Notes: generated by a model from the sequence alone, not told the origin. Positions 27,838 through 37,094 are shown, counted from the stretch's first letter. The stretch: 64,000 nt of DNA from DAONJL01 sp035405645 [NCBI: bacterium] (GCA_035405645.1 DAONJL010000005.1:47449-111448), one strand, 5' to 3'. Made by a program: numbers and translations.

Positions 27838-28335
27838 ATGAAAGGTTATAACGACCCAATAAAACAATATAAAGAGACACAGATAAAAACAGCAAGTCAG
27901 GGGCAACTAATTTTAATGATGTATGATGGAGCAATTAAATTTTTAAATATATCATTAACAGGCTTTGAAAAGAAAAAGTATGATATTGTAAATAACAATA
28001 TAATAAAAGCACAGGATATAATAACAGAACTTATGCTTGCATTAAGATTAGAAGCAGGCGAAATAGCAAAGAATTTATATAGTTTATATGAATATATGAA
28101 TCGCAGATTAATAGAAGCAAATATAAAAAAGAATCCAGAAATATGCAAAGAGATATTAAAAATGCTTGAAGAATTGAGGGATGTATGGCGACAGGTAATA
28201 GAAAAGGTAGGTGATACACAACCAAAGGAAATACCGCAACCACAGTATAAATCGCCAACATATTCGAAACCAGTAAAACCAATAAAAGAAGAAGAAAAGC
28301 CAGGCGCAAGTGGCGGCTTAAATATTCAAGGTTAA
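27838..28335 (+). CDS. fliS: Flagellar export chaperone FliS
   Basis: Cytosolic chaperone that binds the C-terminus of flagellin before export. NDPIKQYKETQIKTASQGQLILMMYDGAIKFLN is spread over residues 4-36 and matches FliS, with the Y...T...(P/Q)-x-x-LI-x-MLYDGAI pattern, followed by four helices, including LAGEIAKNLYSLYEYMNRRL and a terminal DVWRQVIEK. A Pro-rich, charged C-terminal tail of about 40 residues (PKEIPQPQ...KPGASGG) is longer than in typical FliS. It lies between the Maf-like gene and a small coiled-coil gene that may be another flagellar chaperone. Confidence 0.9.
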   Translation: MKGYNDPIKQYKETQIKTASQGQLILMMYDGAIKFLNISLTGFEKKKYDIVNNNIIKAQDIITELMLALRLEAGEIAKNLYSLYEYMNRRLIEANIKKNPEICKEILKMLEELRDVWRQVIEKVGDTQPKEIPQPQYKSPTYSKPVKPIKEEEKPGASGGLNIQG

Positions 28336-28336
28336 A

Positions 28337-28717
28337 ATGCAAATGAAGAACACATCGTTCAAAAAGATAAAGGAACAATTAATTAATTATAAAAATTTAT
28401 TATCTGAGTTAAAAAAAATAATAACGAGTGGCGAAGAAGAAAAAATAGAAAGTTTACTAAATGATATAAGAAATCAATTTAATGAAATAAATAAAATTGA
28501 TTTACAAAAAATTAAATTGAATGAAAAAGAAATAGAAGAAATAAAAGAACTGGAAGAAATAATAATAAATGAAATGAGTAGCATAAAAGAAAAATTAAAT
28601 AATAATTTAACATTAATAAACAATGAATTAAACAGCATAACAATAACAAAATCAATTTTGCAGAATTATTATAAATTCAAAAATGTATCAAGCAGATTTA
28701 TAGACCAGAAAAGATAA
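28337..28717 (+). CDS. Small all-helical protein, possible FlgN/FliT-type flagellar chaperone
   Basis: 126 residues, almost wholly helical and heptad-rich (LLSELKKIITSGEEEKIESLL; IEEIKELEEIIINEMSSIK), ending YYKFKNVSSRFIDQKR. A Y-x(n)-S-R-F-(I)-D-x-K/R ending after a long helix is common in FlgN proteins, which chaperone hook-filament junction proteins. Position directly after fliS supports this. The sequence is short and low in specific residues, so this is a suggestion only. It ends exactly where holB begins. Confidence 0.6.
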   Translation: MQMKNTSFKKIKEQLINYKNLLSELKKIITSGEEEKIESLLNDIRNQFNEINKIDLQKIKLNEKEIEEIKELEEIIINEMSSIKEKLNNNLTLINNELNSITITKSILQNYYKFKNVSSRFIDQKR

Positions 28718-29740
28718 ATGGAGACTTATACACAAAATAAGATAATTGATAACAAAATAATAGAAGTATTCAAAAAAAAATTAGAAAATAATAATTTGGG
28801 TCAGGGGTATATTTTATATGGTGCGGATGAAACTATAAAAGCAAATACAGTAATTGAATTATTTAAATTTTTAAATTGTAAGAATAATCAAAATTTTAGT
28901 GCGTGTGATAATTGTTCATCTTGCAAAAAGGTTAACAATAATTTTCATCCTGATTTAATCGAAATAAAAAAAGAGAAAGAATATATAGGAATAGAACAGA
29001 TATTACAAATAAGTGATATGATAAAATATACAAATTTTGAAGCAAAATATAGATTTATTATTATATACAAAGCAGATGAAATGACAATAGAAGCAGCAAA
29101 TAGTTTTTTAAAAATATTAGAAGAACCACCACAGAATACATTTTTCTTTTTGTTTTGCAATGATAAAAATAAATTATTACTGACTATTATTTCAAGATGT
29201 AATATATTAGAAGTAACAAATTATTCATATTTCGAATTATTAAAAGATAAAGAAGAAATAGGAAAAGAAAAAATAAAAAGTATAACAAATTTTTCAAATA
29301 ATTATGATGAATTAAAAAATTATTATCTTACAGAAGAATATATTGAATTCAGGGATACACTAATAAAAAAAATAATAAGTTATATAAATAATGATTTTAA
29401 ATATGCAGATTTTATTAATTATATTCGTTCATTTTATAATTTTCAAAAAAGATTAAAAGAGAAAGAAAAAAAATTATTTTATGAAACAAAAATTTTTGAA
29501 ATCTTAATTTCATTTTATAGAGATATATATTATTTTCAAAAGACAAATAATTTTGAATATTTAATAAATGTAGATTATAAAGAAGAAATAATGGAATTAT
29601 GCAAAAATAAAAGTGAAGATAAAATTATCGAAATGATATTTTTAATATTTGAATATTGTAAAAAATTATATAATAATTTGAATTTAAGAATTTTATTAAA
29701 TGAATTATTTTTAATAATGGAGGAAAAGAGATATGGTTAA
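28718..29740 (+). CDS. holB: DNA polymerase III delta-prime subunit
   Basis: Clamp-loader AAA+ subunit. The N-terminal domain has GYILYGADETIKANT in place of an active Walker A, as expected for a delta-prime subunit that does not hydrolyse ATP, then a zinc module CDNCSSCKK with an upstream Cys, HPDLIEI, and ANSFLKILEEPPQNTFFFLF with ISRC, the conserved sensor region. The C-terminal collar is divergent. Length (340 residues) is typical. The start directly abuts the upstream gene, and the end overlaps pgi by eight bases. Confidence 0.88.
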   Translation: METYTQNKIIDNKIIEVFKKKLENNNLGQGYILYGADETIKANTVIELFKFLNCKNNQNFSACDNCSSCKKVNNNFHPDLIEIKKEKEYIGIEQILQISDMIKYTNFEAKYRFIIIYKADEMTIEAANSFLKILEEPPQNTFFFLFCNDKNKLLLTIISRCNILEVTNYSYFELLKDKEEIGKEKIKSITNFSNNYDELKNYYLTEEYIEFRDTLIKKIISYINNDFKYADFINYIRSFYNFQKRLKEKEKKLFYETKIFEILISFYRDIYYFQKTNNFEYLINVDYKEEIMELCKNKSEDKIIEMIFLIFEYCKKLYNNLNLRILLNELFLIMEEKRYG

Positions 29741-31025
29741 ATTTAATTTTGAGTACATAAAAGAATTTATTAAAGAAGAAGAAATAAAAAAGTATAATGA
29801 AGAAATTTATAAAATCCATAATAATTTGCAGAATAAGAATTGTGCTGGCAGTGAATTTACAGGTTGGTTTGATTTACCAGAGAAAATAGAATTCGATTTA
29901 TTAAAAGATATATATAAAACAGCGAAAAAAGTGCGAAAGAAAAATGAGATATTTATTTTGATAGGAATAGGTGGTTCATATTTAGGCGCAAGAGCAGTAA
30001 TAGAAGCATTAACACCAATGTTTAAAAAAGATAAATCAATAGAAATAATTTATGCAGGGACGAATATTTCAGCTGATTATTATAAAGAATTATTAGAATA
30101 TTTGAAGGAGTATAAAAAGAAAGATATATATGTAAATGTAATATCAAAATCAGGAACAACAACAGAACCAGCAATAGCATTTAGAATAATAAAAAATTTT
30201 TTAATAAAAAAATATGGTGAAAAATATAATAAACATATTTGCGCAATCACAGATGCTAAAAAAGGTGCATTAAGAAAAATAGCAAATGCAGAAGATTATA
30301 AATCATATATAATACCCGATGATATAGGCGGAAGATATTCAGTGTTAACGCCAGTTGGGCTTTTTCCAATTGCAGTAAGTGGAATAAATATTTATGAATT
30401 AATAAATGGTGCACTTGATTGTTATAAATATCTTAATTCATTAAATAATAGTCCAGAGAATCCAGCATATAAATATGCAATAATAAGAAATATTTTATTT
30501 AGCAAAGGAAAAGAAATAGAGATATTAGTAAATTATAATCCAAAGTTACATTATTTTGCAGAATGGTGGAAACAATTATTTGGCGAGAGTGAAGGCAAAG
30601 AAGGAAAGGGAATTTTTCCTGCTGCTGTTGATTTTACAACTGATTTACATTCACTTGGTCAATTAATACAGGAAGGTAAACGAAATATTTTTGAAACAAT
30701 AATAAAAATAGAAAAGAGTAATAGTTCAGAAAAAATACCATTATTTGAAGAAGATAGTGATGAATTAAATTACATAGCAAATAAAGAAATAAATGAAGTG
30801 AATTTAAAAGCACTTGAAGGGACATTAGAGGCACATATAAGCGGCGGAGTGCCAAATATAATAATTGAATTAGATGAATTATCAGCATATAATATTGGTT
30901 ATTTAATTTATTTCTTTGAAAGAGCATGTGCATATAGTGGTTTATTAGCAGGAATAAATCCATTTAATCAACCTGGTGTTGAAGCATATAAGAAAAATAT
31001 GTTTAAATTATTAGGAAAGAAATAA
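29733..31025 (+). CDS. pgi: Glucose-6-phosphate isomerase
   Basis: Interconverts glucose-6-phosphate and fructose-6-phosphate. LIGIGGSYLGARAVIEAL, NVISKSGTTTEPAIAFRI, the IGGRYSVLTPVGLFPIA strand, and GVEAYKKNMFKLLG at the C-terminus match the bacterial PGI family; ESEGKEGKG with FPAAVDFTTDLHSLGQ is typical of the shorter (about 430-450 residue) form. An ATGG start follows a GGAGG site at 29719. Works with the PPi-dependent phosphofructokinase encoded at 59218. Confidence 0.95.
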   Translation: MVKFNFEYIKEFIKEEEIKKYNEEIYKIHNNLQNKNCAGSEFTGWFDLPEKIEFDLLKDIYKTAKKVRKKNEIFILIGIGGSYLGARAVIEALTPMFKKDKSIEIIYAGTNISADYYKELLEYLKEYKKKDIYVNVISKSGTTTEPAIAFRIIKNFLIKKYGEKYNKHICAITDAKKGALRKIANAEDYKSYIIPDDIGGRYSVLTPVGLFPIAVSGINIYELINGALDCYKYLNSLNNSPENPAYKYAIIRNILFSKGKEIEILVNYNPKLHYFAEWWKQLFGESEGKEGKGIFPAAVDFTTDLHSLGQLIQEGKRNIFETIIKIEKSNSSEKIPLFEEDSDELNYIANKEINEVNLKALEGTLEAHISGGVPNIIIELDELSAYNIGYLIYFFERACAYSGLLAGINPFNQPGVEAYKKNMFKLLGKK

Positions 31026-32281
31026 TGGTAATTTATATATTATCAATTATTTTTCTTTTATGCTGTTCATTTTATTTTTCAGGTTCTGAAACAGCATTAT
31101 TTTCAATAGACATACATAAGTTAGCATTATATAAAGATTCAAACGATAAAAGAAAACAATTAATCTATAAATTATTATCATCACCAAACAAATTAATGAT
31201 AACTCTATTAATTGGTAATATATCAGTAAATGTATTAGCCTCAACAATATTTGAAAGTTTAACCAGAGAATTATCAGAAAGTATTTTTAAGAATAATCCA
31301 CTTATATTAAAATTTGTATTACCAGTTTCAATTATAATAATGACTTTTTTACTTTTAATTTGTGGAGAAATAACACCAAAAACAATAGCAGTATCAATAA
31401 ATGAAAAATTTGCATATTATTCAGTTCCGCTATTATCCAAATTTTTTATTATTGTCACACCAATAAGAATGATATTATTGACACTTTTAAATTTAATAAG
31501 AAAAATAATGCGAATAAAAAGTTCACCAGAATTATTATTTAAAGAGGAAGATATAAAAACAGCAATCGAAATGAGTCATAAAGATGGTGAAATAGATAAA
31601 GATGAAATATATTTATTTAAAAATATTTTTGAATTTGAAAAATATTTGGTAAAAGATATTTTAATTCCTAAAAAAAATGTTTTTATTTTAGATGAAGAAA
31701 AAACATTAAGTGATTTATTAAATGTATTAGCGAAAAAAAATTTTACAAGAATATTAGTTTATAAAGATAATATTGAAAATATATCTGGAATAGTTTATTT
31801 GAATGAAATAAAGAGTTATGAAAAAATGGATAAGAAACTAAAAGAATTAAAAAAAGAAATTATATATGTTCCAGAAATAATGAATTTAAGTAATCTATTA
31901 ATAAAATTAATAAAAAATAATATGGATACAGCTGTAGTAGTAGATGAATATGGTTCATTTATAGGTTATGTATCAATAAATGAAATACTTGAAAAAATAT
32001 TTGGTCGAATAAATGTAGATGCCGAAAATAGAAATTATATAAATAAGATAAATGAAAATGAATATATAATTAAAGGTTTTTGTGATTTAACATTTATAAA
32101 TAATTATTTTAATACAAATTTTCAGGATAATTTTTCATCATCATTAAATGGTTTTTTAACATATAAATTTGGCAGAATACCAAAACCAAATGAAAAAATA
32201 ATAATAAATAAATTTGAGTTTTTAATAATTGATAGTAATAATAAATATATAAATGAAGTAAAAGTAAGAAAGATAAAATGA
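31025..32281 (+). CDS. CNNM/CorC-type membrane transporter (DUF21, CBS pair, CorC/HlyC domain) 1
   Basis: A membrane protein of the hemolysin-C/CNNM family, implicated in magnesium or other divalent-cation efflux. Residues about 1-180 form the DUF21 membrane domain (CSFYFSGSETALFSID, LLIGNISVNVLAS, LICGEITPKTIAVS). A CBS pair follows (about 200-330: VKDILIPKKNVFILDE; DTAVVVDEYGSFIGYVS), then a C-terminal CorC/HlyC fold with NGFLTYKFGRIP. Length (418 residues) is normal. The start overlaps the pgi stop, and the stop overlaps the next gene, which is its paralogue. Confidence 0.88.
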   Translation: MVIYILSIIFLLCCSFYFSGSETALFSIDIHKLALYKDSNDKRKQLIYKLLSSPNKLMITLLIGNISVNVLASTIFESLTRELSESIFKNNPLILKFVLPVSIIIMTFLLLICGEITPKTIAVSINEKFAYYSVPLLSKFFIIVTPIRMILLTLLNLIRKIMRIKSSPELLFKEEDIKTAIEMSHKDGEIDKDEIYLFKNIFEFEKYLVKDILIPKKNVFILDEEKTLSDLLNVLAKKNFTRILVYKDNIENISGIVYLNEIKSYEKMDKKLKELKKEIIYVPEIMNLSNLLIKLIKNNMDTAVVVDEYGSFIGYVSINEILEKIFGRINVDAENRNYINKINENEYIIKGFCDLTFINNYFNTNFQDNFSSSLNGFLTYKFGRIPKPNEKIIINKFEFLIIDSNNKYINEVKVRKIK

Positions 32282-33567
32282 TAGAAATAATTTATAGTAT
32301 AATCTTAATAATATTATTTATTTTTTTAAAAGCATTATTTACATCATCAGAAATGTCTTTTGTATCAACAAATAAAATAAAACTTGAAACGAACATAAGG
32401 AATAATGTAAAAAATGCAAAATTAGTTGGTCATTTTATTAAGAAACCACAGAATTTATTTGGTACAACATTAGTAGGAAATAATCTATGCACAGTAGCGG
32501 CAGCACAAATTACTTCATATTTAATTTCAGAAAAGTTAAATTTACCACAATTAGAACAAACGATAGTATCAACACTTATAATAACGCCAGTGATTTTATT
32601 ATTTGGTGAAATAACACCAATGTCACTTGGCAGAGAATTTTCAAATGTATATCCATATAAAATAGCACCTTTCATATATATAGCAAATTTTATTCTTAAA
32701 CCACTTGCTTTTATTTCATCTAATATAGCACTTTTTCTTGGTAAAATATTATCAAGTAAAAAAATAGAAAAATCCAATATAAGTCGAGATGAATTGAGAA
32801 TATTAATAGATGAAATAAATAAGAGAGCAGAACCACAAAAAGAAATAAAATTAAATATGTTAAAAGAAGTGATTGATTTTTCAGAAACGACAGTAAAAGA
32901 AATAATGATACCATTAACAAATGCAACACTTATTAATGCAGAATTAACAAAAGAAGAAATATTAAAAATATTTAATTCAACAAAATATGATAAGATACCA
33001 GTATATAAATATAGAATAGATAATATAATAGGTTTCTTAAATATAACAGATTTTTGGCGTAATATAAATAATAATAAAAAAATAGATGAATATTTAATAA
33101 AGCCACCATTTTATGTTCCATTAAATAGGTCAATTGATGATTTGTTAAAAGATTTACAGGAGAAAGGTAGAACATCAGCAATTGTAGTTGATGAATTTGG
33201 CAGTATAGTTGGCATAGTTTATTATAATGATATAGTAAGTGAAGTAATTTATGAATTAAAGACATTTACAAAAGGTCATAAAGTAATAGAACCACTAAAA
33301 AAGATTAATGAGTATAGTTATGAAATAGATGGAAATTATCGAATAGCTGAATTAAATGAAGAATTAAACTTAAATTTACCAGAAGAGGAACATTATACAA
33401 CAATAAATGGTTTTATAATACATTTAATAGAAAGAATACCACAGCAAAATGAAATAATTGCTTATGAAAATTATTTATTTACAGTAATAAAATCATCAGA
33501 TAAAAAAATAGATAGAGTTTTACTTGAAATAAAAAAAAATCTTGACAATAATGATAAAAAGGAATAA
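32278..33567 (+). CDS. CNNM/CorC-type membrane transporter 2 (paralogue)
   Basis: Same domain order as the preceding gene: DUF21 membrane domain (LKALFTSSEMSFVSTNK; LVGNNLCTVAAAQ; LLFGEITPMSLG), a CBS pair (VKEIMIPLTNATLIN; TSAIVVDEFGSIVGIVYYND) and a CorC/HlyC domain (NGFIIHLIERIPQQNE). Sequence similarity to the first is moderate, so the tandem pair is an old duplication that has diverged; the two may form a heteromer, as found in other two-gene CNNM clusters. The 3' end of the gene contains a good promoter-like sequence at 33542-33570. Confidence 0.88.
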   Translation: MIEIIYSIILIILFIFLKALFTSSEMSFVSTNKIKLETNIRNNVKNAKLVGHFIKKPQNLFGTTLVGNNLCTVAAAQITSYLISEKLNLPQLEQTIVSTLIITPVILLFGEITPMSLGREFSNVYPYKIAPFIYIANFILKPLAFISSNIALFLGKILSSKKIEKSNISRDELRILIDEINKRAEPQKEIKLNMLKEVIDFSETTVKEIMIPLTNATLINAELTKEEILKIFNSTKYDKIPVYKYRIDNIIGFLNITDFWRNINNNKKIDEYLIKPPFYVPLNRSIDDLLKDLQEKGRTSAIVVDEFGSIVGIVYYNDIVSEVIYELKTFTKGHKVIEPLKKINEYSYEIDGNYRIAELNEELNLNLPEEEHYTTINGFIIHLIERIPQQNEIIAYENYLFTVIKSSDKKIDRVLLEIKKNLDNNDKKE

Positions 33568-33570
33568 AAT
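33542..33570 (+). promoter_or_regulatory. Candidate sigma-70 promoter inside the end of the second CNNM gene
   Basis: TTGACA at 33542-33547, a 17-base spacer and TAAAAT at 33565-33570. Transcription would begin near 33577, giving a leader of about 24 bases with an AGAGGA site before the ATG at 33601, and could drive the block of genes from 33601 to 39545. Confidence 0.5.
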
Positions 33571-33600
33571 AGTAAATTTAAAAATATAAAGAGGAAAAAA

Positions 33601-33789
33601 ATGTTCGATTTAGCAATAGCAATTATTATAATATTATTTGTGTTTGGAATAATAGTAATAACATACATATTAAAAATTAAGCGAGCGAAAAAAGAAATAG
33701 AAATATTGAATCAAGAAATAATGCAGGGTCGAAAAGAGCGCGAACGATTAAAGACATTAAAAGAAGAGATTAAAAAAGGAAGTAAATGA
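33601..33789 (+). CDS. Small single-pass membrane protein with cytosolic coiled coil
   Basis: 62 residues: one membrane helix (about residues 3-24), then a charged helix RAKKEIEILNQEIMQGRKERERLKTL with heptad spacing. No recognisable family. An AGAGGA ribosome site precedes the ATG and a good promoter lies just upstream, so it is probably a real gene, followed 15 bases later by the fumarase subunit gene. Confidence 0.6.
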   Translation: MFDLAIAIIIILFVFGIIVITYILKIKRAKKEIEILNQEIMQGRKERERLKTLKEEIKKGSK

Positions 33790-33804
33790 GAAAAATAAAT
33801 TTCA

Positions 33805-34635
33805 ATGAAGATAATAGAAGAGAAAGAAATAGCGGGGTTAATAAAAGAGTTATATAAAAGGGCGAGTATAAAATTACCAGTCAGAATAAAAAATAAATTA
33901 TTAAAGACTTCCAGAAAAGAAAAAAATAAATTAGCAAAAATAGTATATAAAGAATTAATCGAAAATTATAAAATTAGTGAACGAGAAAAAATACCATTAT
34001 GTCAGGATACAGGATATCCAGAGTTTTTTATAACAATAGGAAGAAATATTCAAATAAAAGGCGATATAAATAAAGCAGTAACAGAAGGGACAAAACAAGC
34101 AACAATAGAAGGGTATTTAAGAGCATCAGTAATAAGGAATGTTTTTAATCGCAGAACAAATACAAAATACAATATACCACCAAATATACATTATTTTTTT
34201 GATAATAGTGATAAACTGAAAATAATCTGTTTTCCAAAAGGTGGTGGCTGTGATAATATCTCAAAATTATTAATGTTAAATCCATCAGTTTCAAAAGATG
34301 AAATAATAGAAGAAATATATAAAGCGATAATAAATGATATACCGCAAGCATGTCCACCAATATTTATTGGAATATGTATAGGCGGAACATCAACAACAGC
34401 GATGCTATATGCCAAATTAGCCTTATTAAAAGGTGATAATTTAAAAGAAGTAGAGGCAATAAAAAGAAAATTAAAAGAGAAAATAAATAAATCAGGAATA
34501 GGCGCAATGGCTTATGGTGGAAAAAATACAGTATTAGAAATAAACATAGTTTTAAAACCAGTTCATATTGCTTCATTACCAGTAGGAATAAGTGTGAGTT
34601 GTAATAGTTTTAGATATAGTAAAGGAGTGATATAA
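33805..34635 (+). CDS. Class I (Fe-S) fumarate hydratase, alpha subunit
   Basis: Catalytic half of the oxygen-sensitive two-subunit fumarase (related to tartrate dehydratase alpha). Cysteines in PLCQDTGYPEF (near residue 66), GGGCDN (near 150) and QACPPIFIGICIGGTS (near 182) fit the three ligands of the 4Fe-4S cluster. ASVIRNVFNRRTNT and the GGTSTTAMLYAKLALL region match the alpha subunit. Length (276 residues) corresponds to the alpha subunit only. No beta subunit is adjacent: a LOG-family gene follows after five bases. The beta part must be elsewhere if the enzyme is active. Confidence 0.9.
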   Translation: MKIIEEKEIAGLIKELYKRASIKLPVRIKNKLLKTSRKEKNKLAKIVYKELIENYKISEREKIPLCQDTGYPEFFITIGRNIQIKGDINKAVTEGTKQATIEGYLRASVIRNVFNRRTNTKYNIPPNIHYFFDNSDKLKIICFPKGGGCDNISKLLMLNPSVSKDEIIEEIYKAIINDIPQACPPIFIGICIGGTSTTAMLYAKLALLKGDNLKEVEAIKRKLKEKINKSGIGAMAYGGKNTVLEINIVLKPVHIASLPVGISVSCNSFRYSKGVI

Positions 34636-34640
34636 AAAAT

Positions 34641-35183
34641 ATGGAAAAAAAAGTAGTAATATTTGGAAGTGCAATAATCAAGGAAGGAAGTGAAGATTTT
34701 GAATTAGGAGTAGAAATAGGAAAATATTTAGCAGAAAGAAATTATGCAGTAGTAAATGGCGGATATACAGGGATAATGGAAGCAGTAAGTAAAGGAGCAG
34801 CAGAAAAAAAAGGTAAAATAATAGGCGTGACATCAAAAGCATTTGGTAATCAAATACCAAATAAATATTTAACAGAAGAAATTGAGACAGTGGATTATTG
34901 GGAACGAATACGAACAATAATTAATTTAGGTGATGTATATATAGCGTTAAAAGGTGGCACAGGAACATTGGTTGAAGTAGCACTTGTTATTGAAATGTTA
35001 AATAAAAATTTTTTTAAAAGAAATGTATTTTTATTAGATTGCTGGAAAAAAGTTTTAAAGCCATTAATGAAAGAATTAAAAGAATTTGATGCACGTTTCC
35101 CTGACCGTTCACCGTTGCAATATCTTTATTTTTTTAAAGATATTAAAGAATTTGAAAAGATATTTAATAAAGTAAAAATATAA
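34641..35183 (+). CDS. LOG-family (lysine decarboxylase-like) nucleotide phosphoribohydrolase
   Basis: Rossmann-like protein of the TIGR00725/TIGR00730 group. VVIFGSAIIKEGSEDFEL at the N-terminus, AVVNGGYTGIMEAVSKGA in the middle, and ALKGGTGTLVEVALV, corresponding to the PGGxGTxxE signature. Characterised members cleave the ribose-base bond of cytokinin or purine nucleoside monophosphates. The function here is inferred from the family. An AAAGGAG site precedes the ATG. Confidence 0.85.
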   Translation: MEKKVVIFGSAIIKEGSEDFELGVEIGKYLAERNYAVVNGGYTGIMEAVSKGAAEKKGKIIGVTSKAFGNQIPNKYLTEEIETVDYWERIRTIINLGDVYIALKGGTGTLVEVALVIEMLNKNFFKRNVFLLDCWKKVLKPLMKELKEFDARFPDRSPLQYLYFFKDIKEFEKIFNKVKI

Positions 35184-35186
35184 AAA

Positions 35187-37079
35187 ATGTTACCAAAAAA
35201 ATTATTAAAGGATATTGTGATTTTTTCGAAAAAAAAATTTAATATCAAAAGTTCAGTTTATAAAGTTAATTTTATTTATGTTGATTCATTTGATAAATTG
35301 AAGGATTATTTAAATGATTATTATTTAATAATAATAGATGTTCGATTAGTAAATGAAAAAGAATGTTTAAAATATTTTAGAAAAATAAAACCAAAAGCAT
35401 ATATAGTCTTATATTCACCAGAAGAAATAAGTAAAACAGTATTTAATTCATTTTATCAATTTGTAAAAAAGATAGATGAAAATATAATAAATTTAATAAT
35501 AAAAGGTGCGAATAATTATTATTATTTAGCGCAAAAATATATTGATGCAAAACATAATCTTGAAGATTTAAATAGTATAGGAATATCATTAGCATCAGAA
35601 AAATCAATTCCAAAATTACTTGATTTAATATTATTTAAAAGCAGGGAATTAACAAGGAGTGATGCAGGAAGTTTATATATTGTTGAAAAAGAGAATAATA
35701 AGAAAGTTTTAAGATTCAAATTAACACATTGTGATTCAATAAAAATTCCATTTAAAGAATACACAATACCAATAAATAAAGAAAGTATAGCAGGTTATGT
35801 AGCATTAACAGGAAAAATATTAAATATAGAAAATGTAAATGAAATTTCATCAGTAGCGCCATATAAATTTAATAAGGAATTTGATATAAAAAGTGGCTAT
35901 AGAACAGTAAATATGCTTGTTATACCAATGAAAAATAATAAAGATGAAGTAATAGGTGTATTGCAATTAATAAATAGAAAAAAGAATAAAATAAAATTAA
36001 CCAATTCAAATATTGAAAAGAATATAATTCCTTATGATTCATTTTGTGAAGAGTTATCAAAATCATTAGCTGCGCAAGCTAGTGTGGCTTATGAAAATAG
36101 TAAATTATATGAAGATATAAATAATTTGTTTGAAAGTTTTGTAACAGCAAGTGTGATAGCAATAGAAGCGAGAGACCCAATAACAAATGGTCATTCATTA
36201 CGAGTAGCAGAATTATCAGTAAAAATAGCAAAAGCAATAAATGAGATAAAAACTGGAAGATTTAAGAATATAAAATTTAATGAAGATAATATTAAAGAAT
36301 TGAGATATGCAAGTATCTTACATGATTTTGGAAAAATTGGTGTTCGAGAAAATATATTAACAAAACAATATAAATTATATAGTGAACAAATAAATAGTAT
36401 AATTTTAAAATTTGAATTATTAAAATACTATTATAAAAATAATTATATGAAAAGGATAATGAAATTAATAAGAAGTAAAAAAGATATAAAAAAAATCACA
36501 AAAGAAATAAAAGAACTAACAGAAAAATTAAAAGAAAAATTTGCTGAAATAAATAATTATAAAGAAGTGTTAAGACAAATAAATGAATCAACATATTTAG
36601 ATGAGAGTTATTATAAAAAACTTGAAAAAATAAAGAAATTAAATTATAAAAATGCAGAAGGAAAAAAAGAAGAAGTAATAAAAGACGAAGAATATGAAAA
36701 GTTAAAAATAAAAAAAGGGACATTAGATGAAAAAGAAAGAGTAGAAATAGAATCCCATGTTGAATATAGTTATAAATTTTTAAAAGAAATAAAATGGACA
36801 AGCAATTTAGAACAAATACCAAAATTTGCATATATGCATCACGAGCGATTAGATGGTTCAGGTTATCCAAACAAACTAAAAGGCGATAAAATAGCGCTTC
36901 AAGCAAGAATAATTGCTGTTGCAGATGTATTTGATGCAATAGTAGCATGGGATAGACCATATAAAAAAGCAATAGCAATAGATAAGGCATTAAAGATATT
37001 GAAAGAAGAAGCGGAAAAAAATAAACTTGACAAAGATATAGTAGATATATTTATTGAAAAAAGACTTTATCATAATTAA
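35187..37079 (+). CDS. GAF plus HD-GYP domain protein, probable c-di-GMP phosphodiesterase
   Basis: Residues 1-120 form a receiver-like domain (IIIDVRLVN) with a weak acidic pocket. A GAF domain follows (about 145-310: LDLILFKSRELTRSDAGSLYIVE...ESIAGYVALTGK). The HD-GYP domain begins ARDPITNGHSLRVAE, with LHDFGKIGVRENILTK (HD near residue 380) and HHERLDGSGYPNKLKG (GYP near 556), then ARIIAVADVFDAIVAWDRPYKKA, so all signature residues of active HD-GYP enzymes are present. About 120 Lys/Glu-rich helical residues interrupt the domain between ENILTK and GTLDEKERVEIESHV. It could tune motility or envelope traits via c-di-GMP. Confidence 0.88.
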   Translation: MLPKKLLKDIVIFSKKKFNIKSSVYKVNFIYVDSFDKLKDYLNDYYLIIIDVRLVNEKECLKYFRKIKPKAYIVLYSPEEISKTVFNSFYQFVKKIDENIINLIIKGANNYYYLAQKYIDAKHNLEDLNSIGISLASEKSIPKLLDLILFKSRELTRSDAGSLYIVEKENNKKVLRFKLTHCDSIKIPFKEYTIPINKESIAGYVALTGKILNIENVNEISSVAPYKFNKEFDIKSGYRTVNMLVIPMKNNKDEVIGVLQLINRKKNKIKLTNSNIEKNIIPYDSFCEELSKSLAAQASVAYENSKLYEDINNLFESFVTASVIAIEARDPITNGHSLRVAELSVKIAKAINEIKTGRFKNIKFNEDNIKELRYASILHDFGKIGVRENILTKQYKLYSEQINSIILKFELLKYYYKNNYMKRIMKLIRSKKDIKKITKEIKELTEKLKEKFAEINNYKEVLRQINESTYLDESYYKKLEKIKKLNYKNAEGKKEEVIKDEEYEKLKIKKGTLDEKERVEIESHVEYSYKFLKEIKWTSNLEQIPKFAYMHHERLDGSGYPNKLKGDKIALQARIIAVADVFDAIVAWDRPYKKAIAIDKALKILKEEAEKNKLDKDIVDIFIEKRLYHN

Positions 37080-37094
37080 AGAGAGAAAAAGAAA

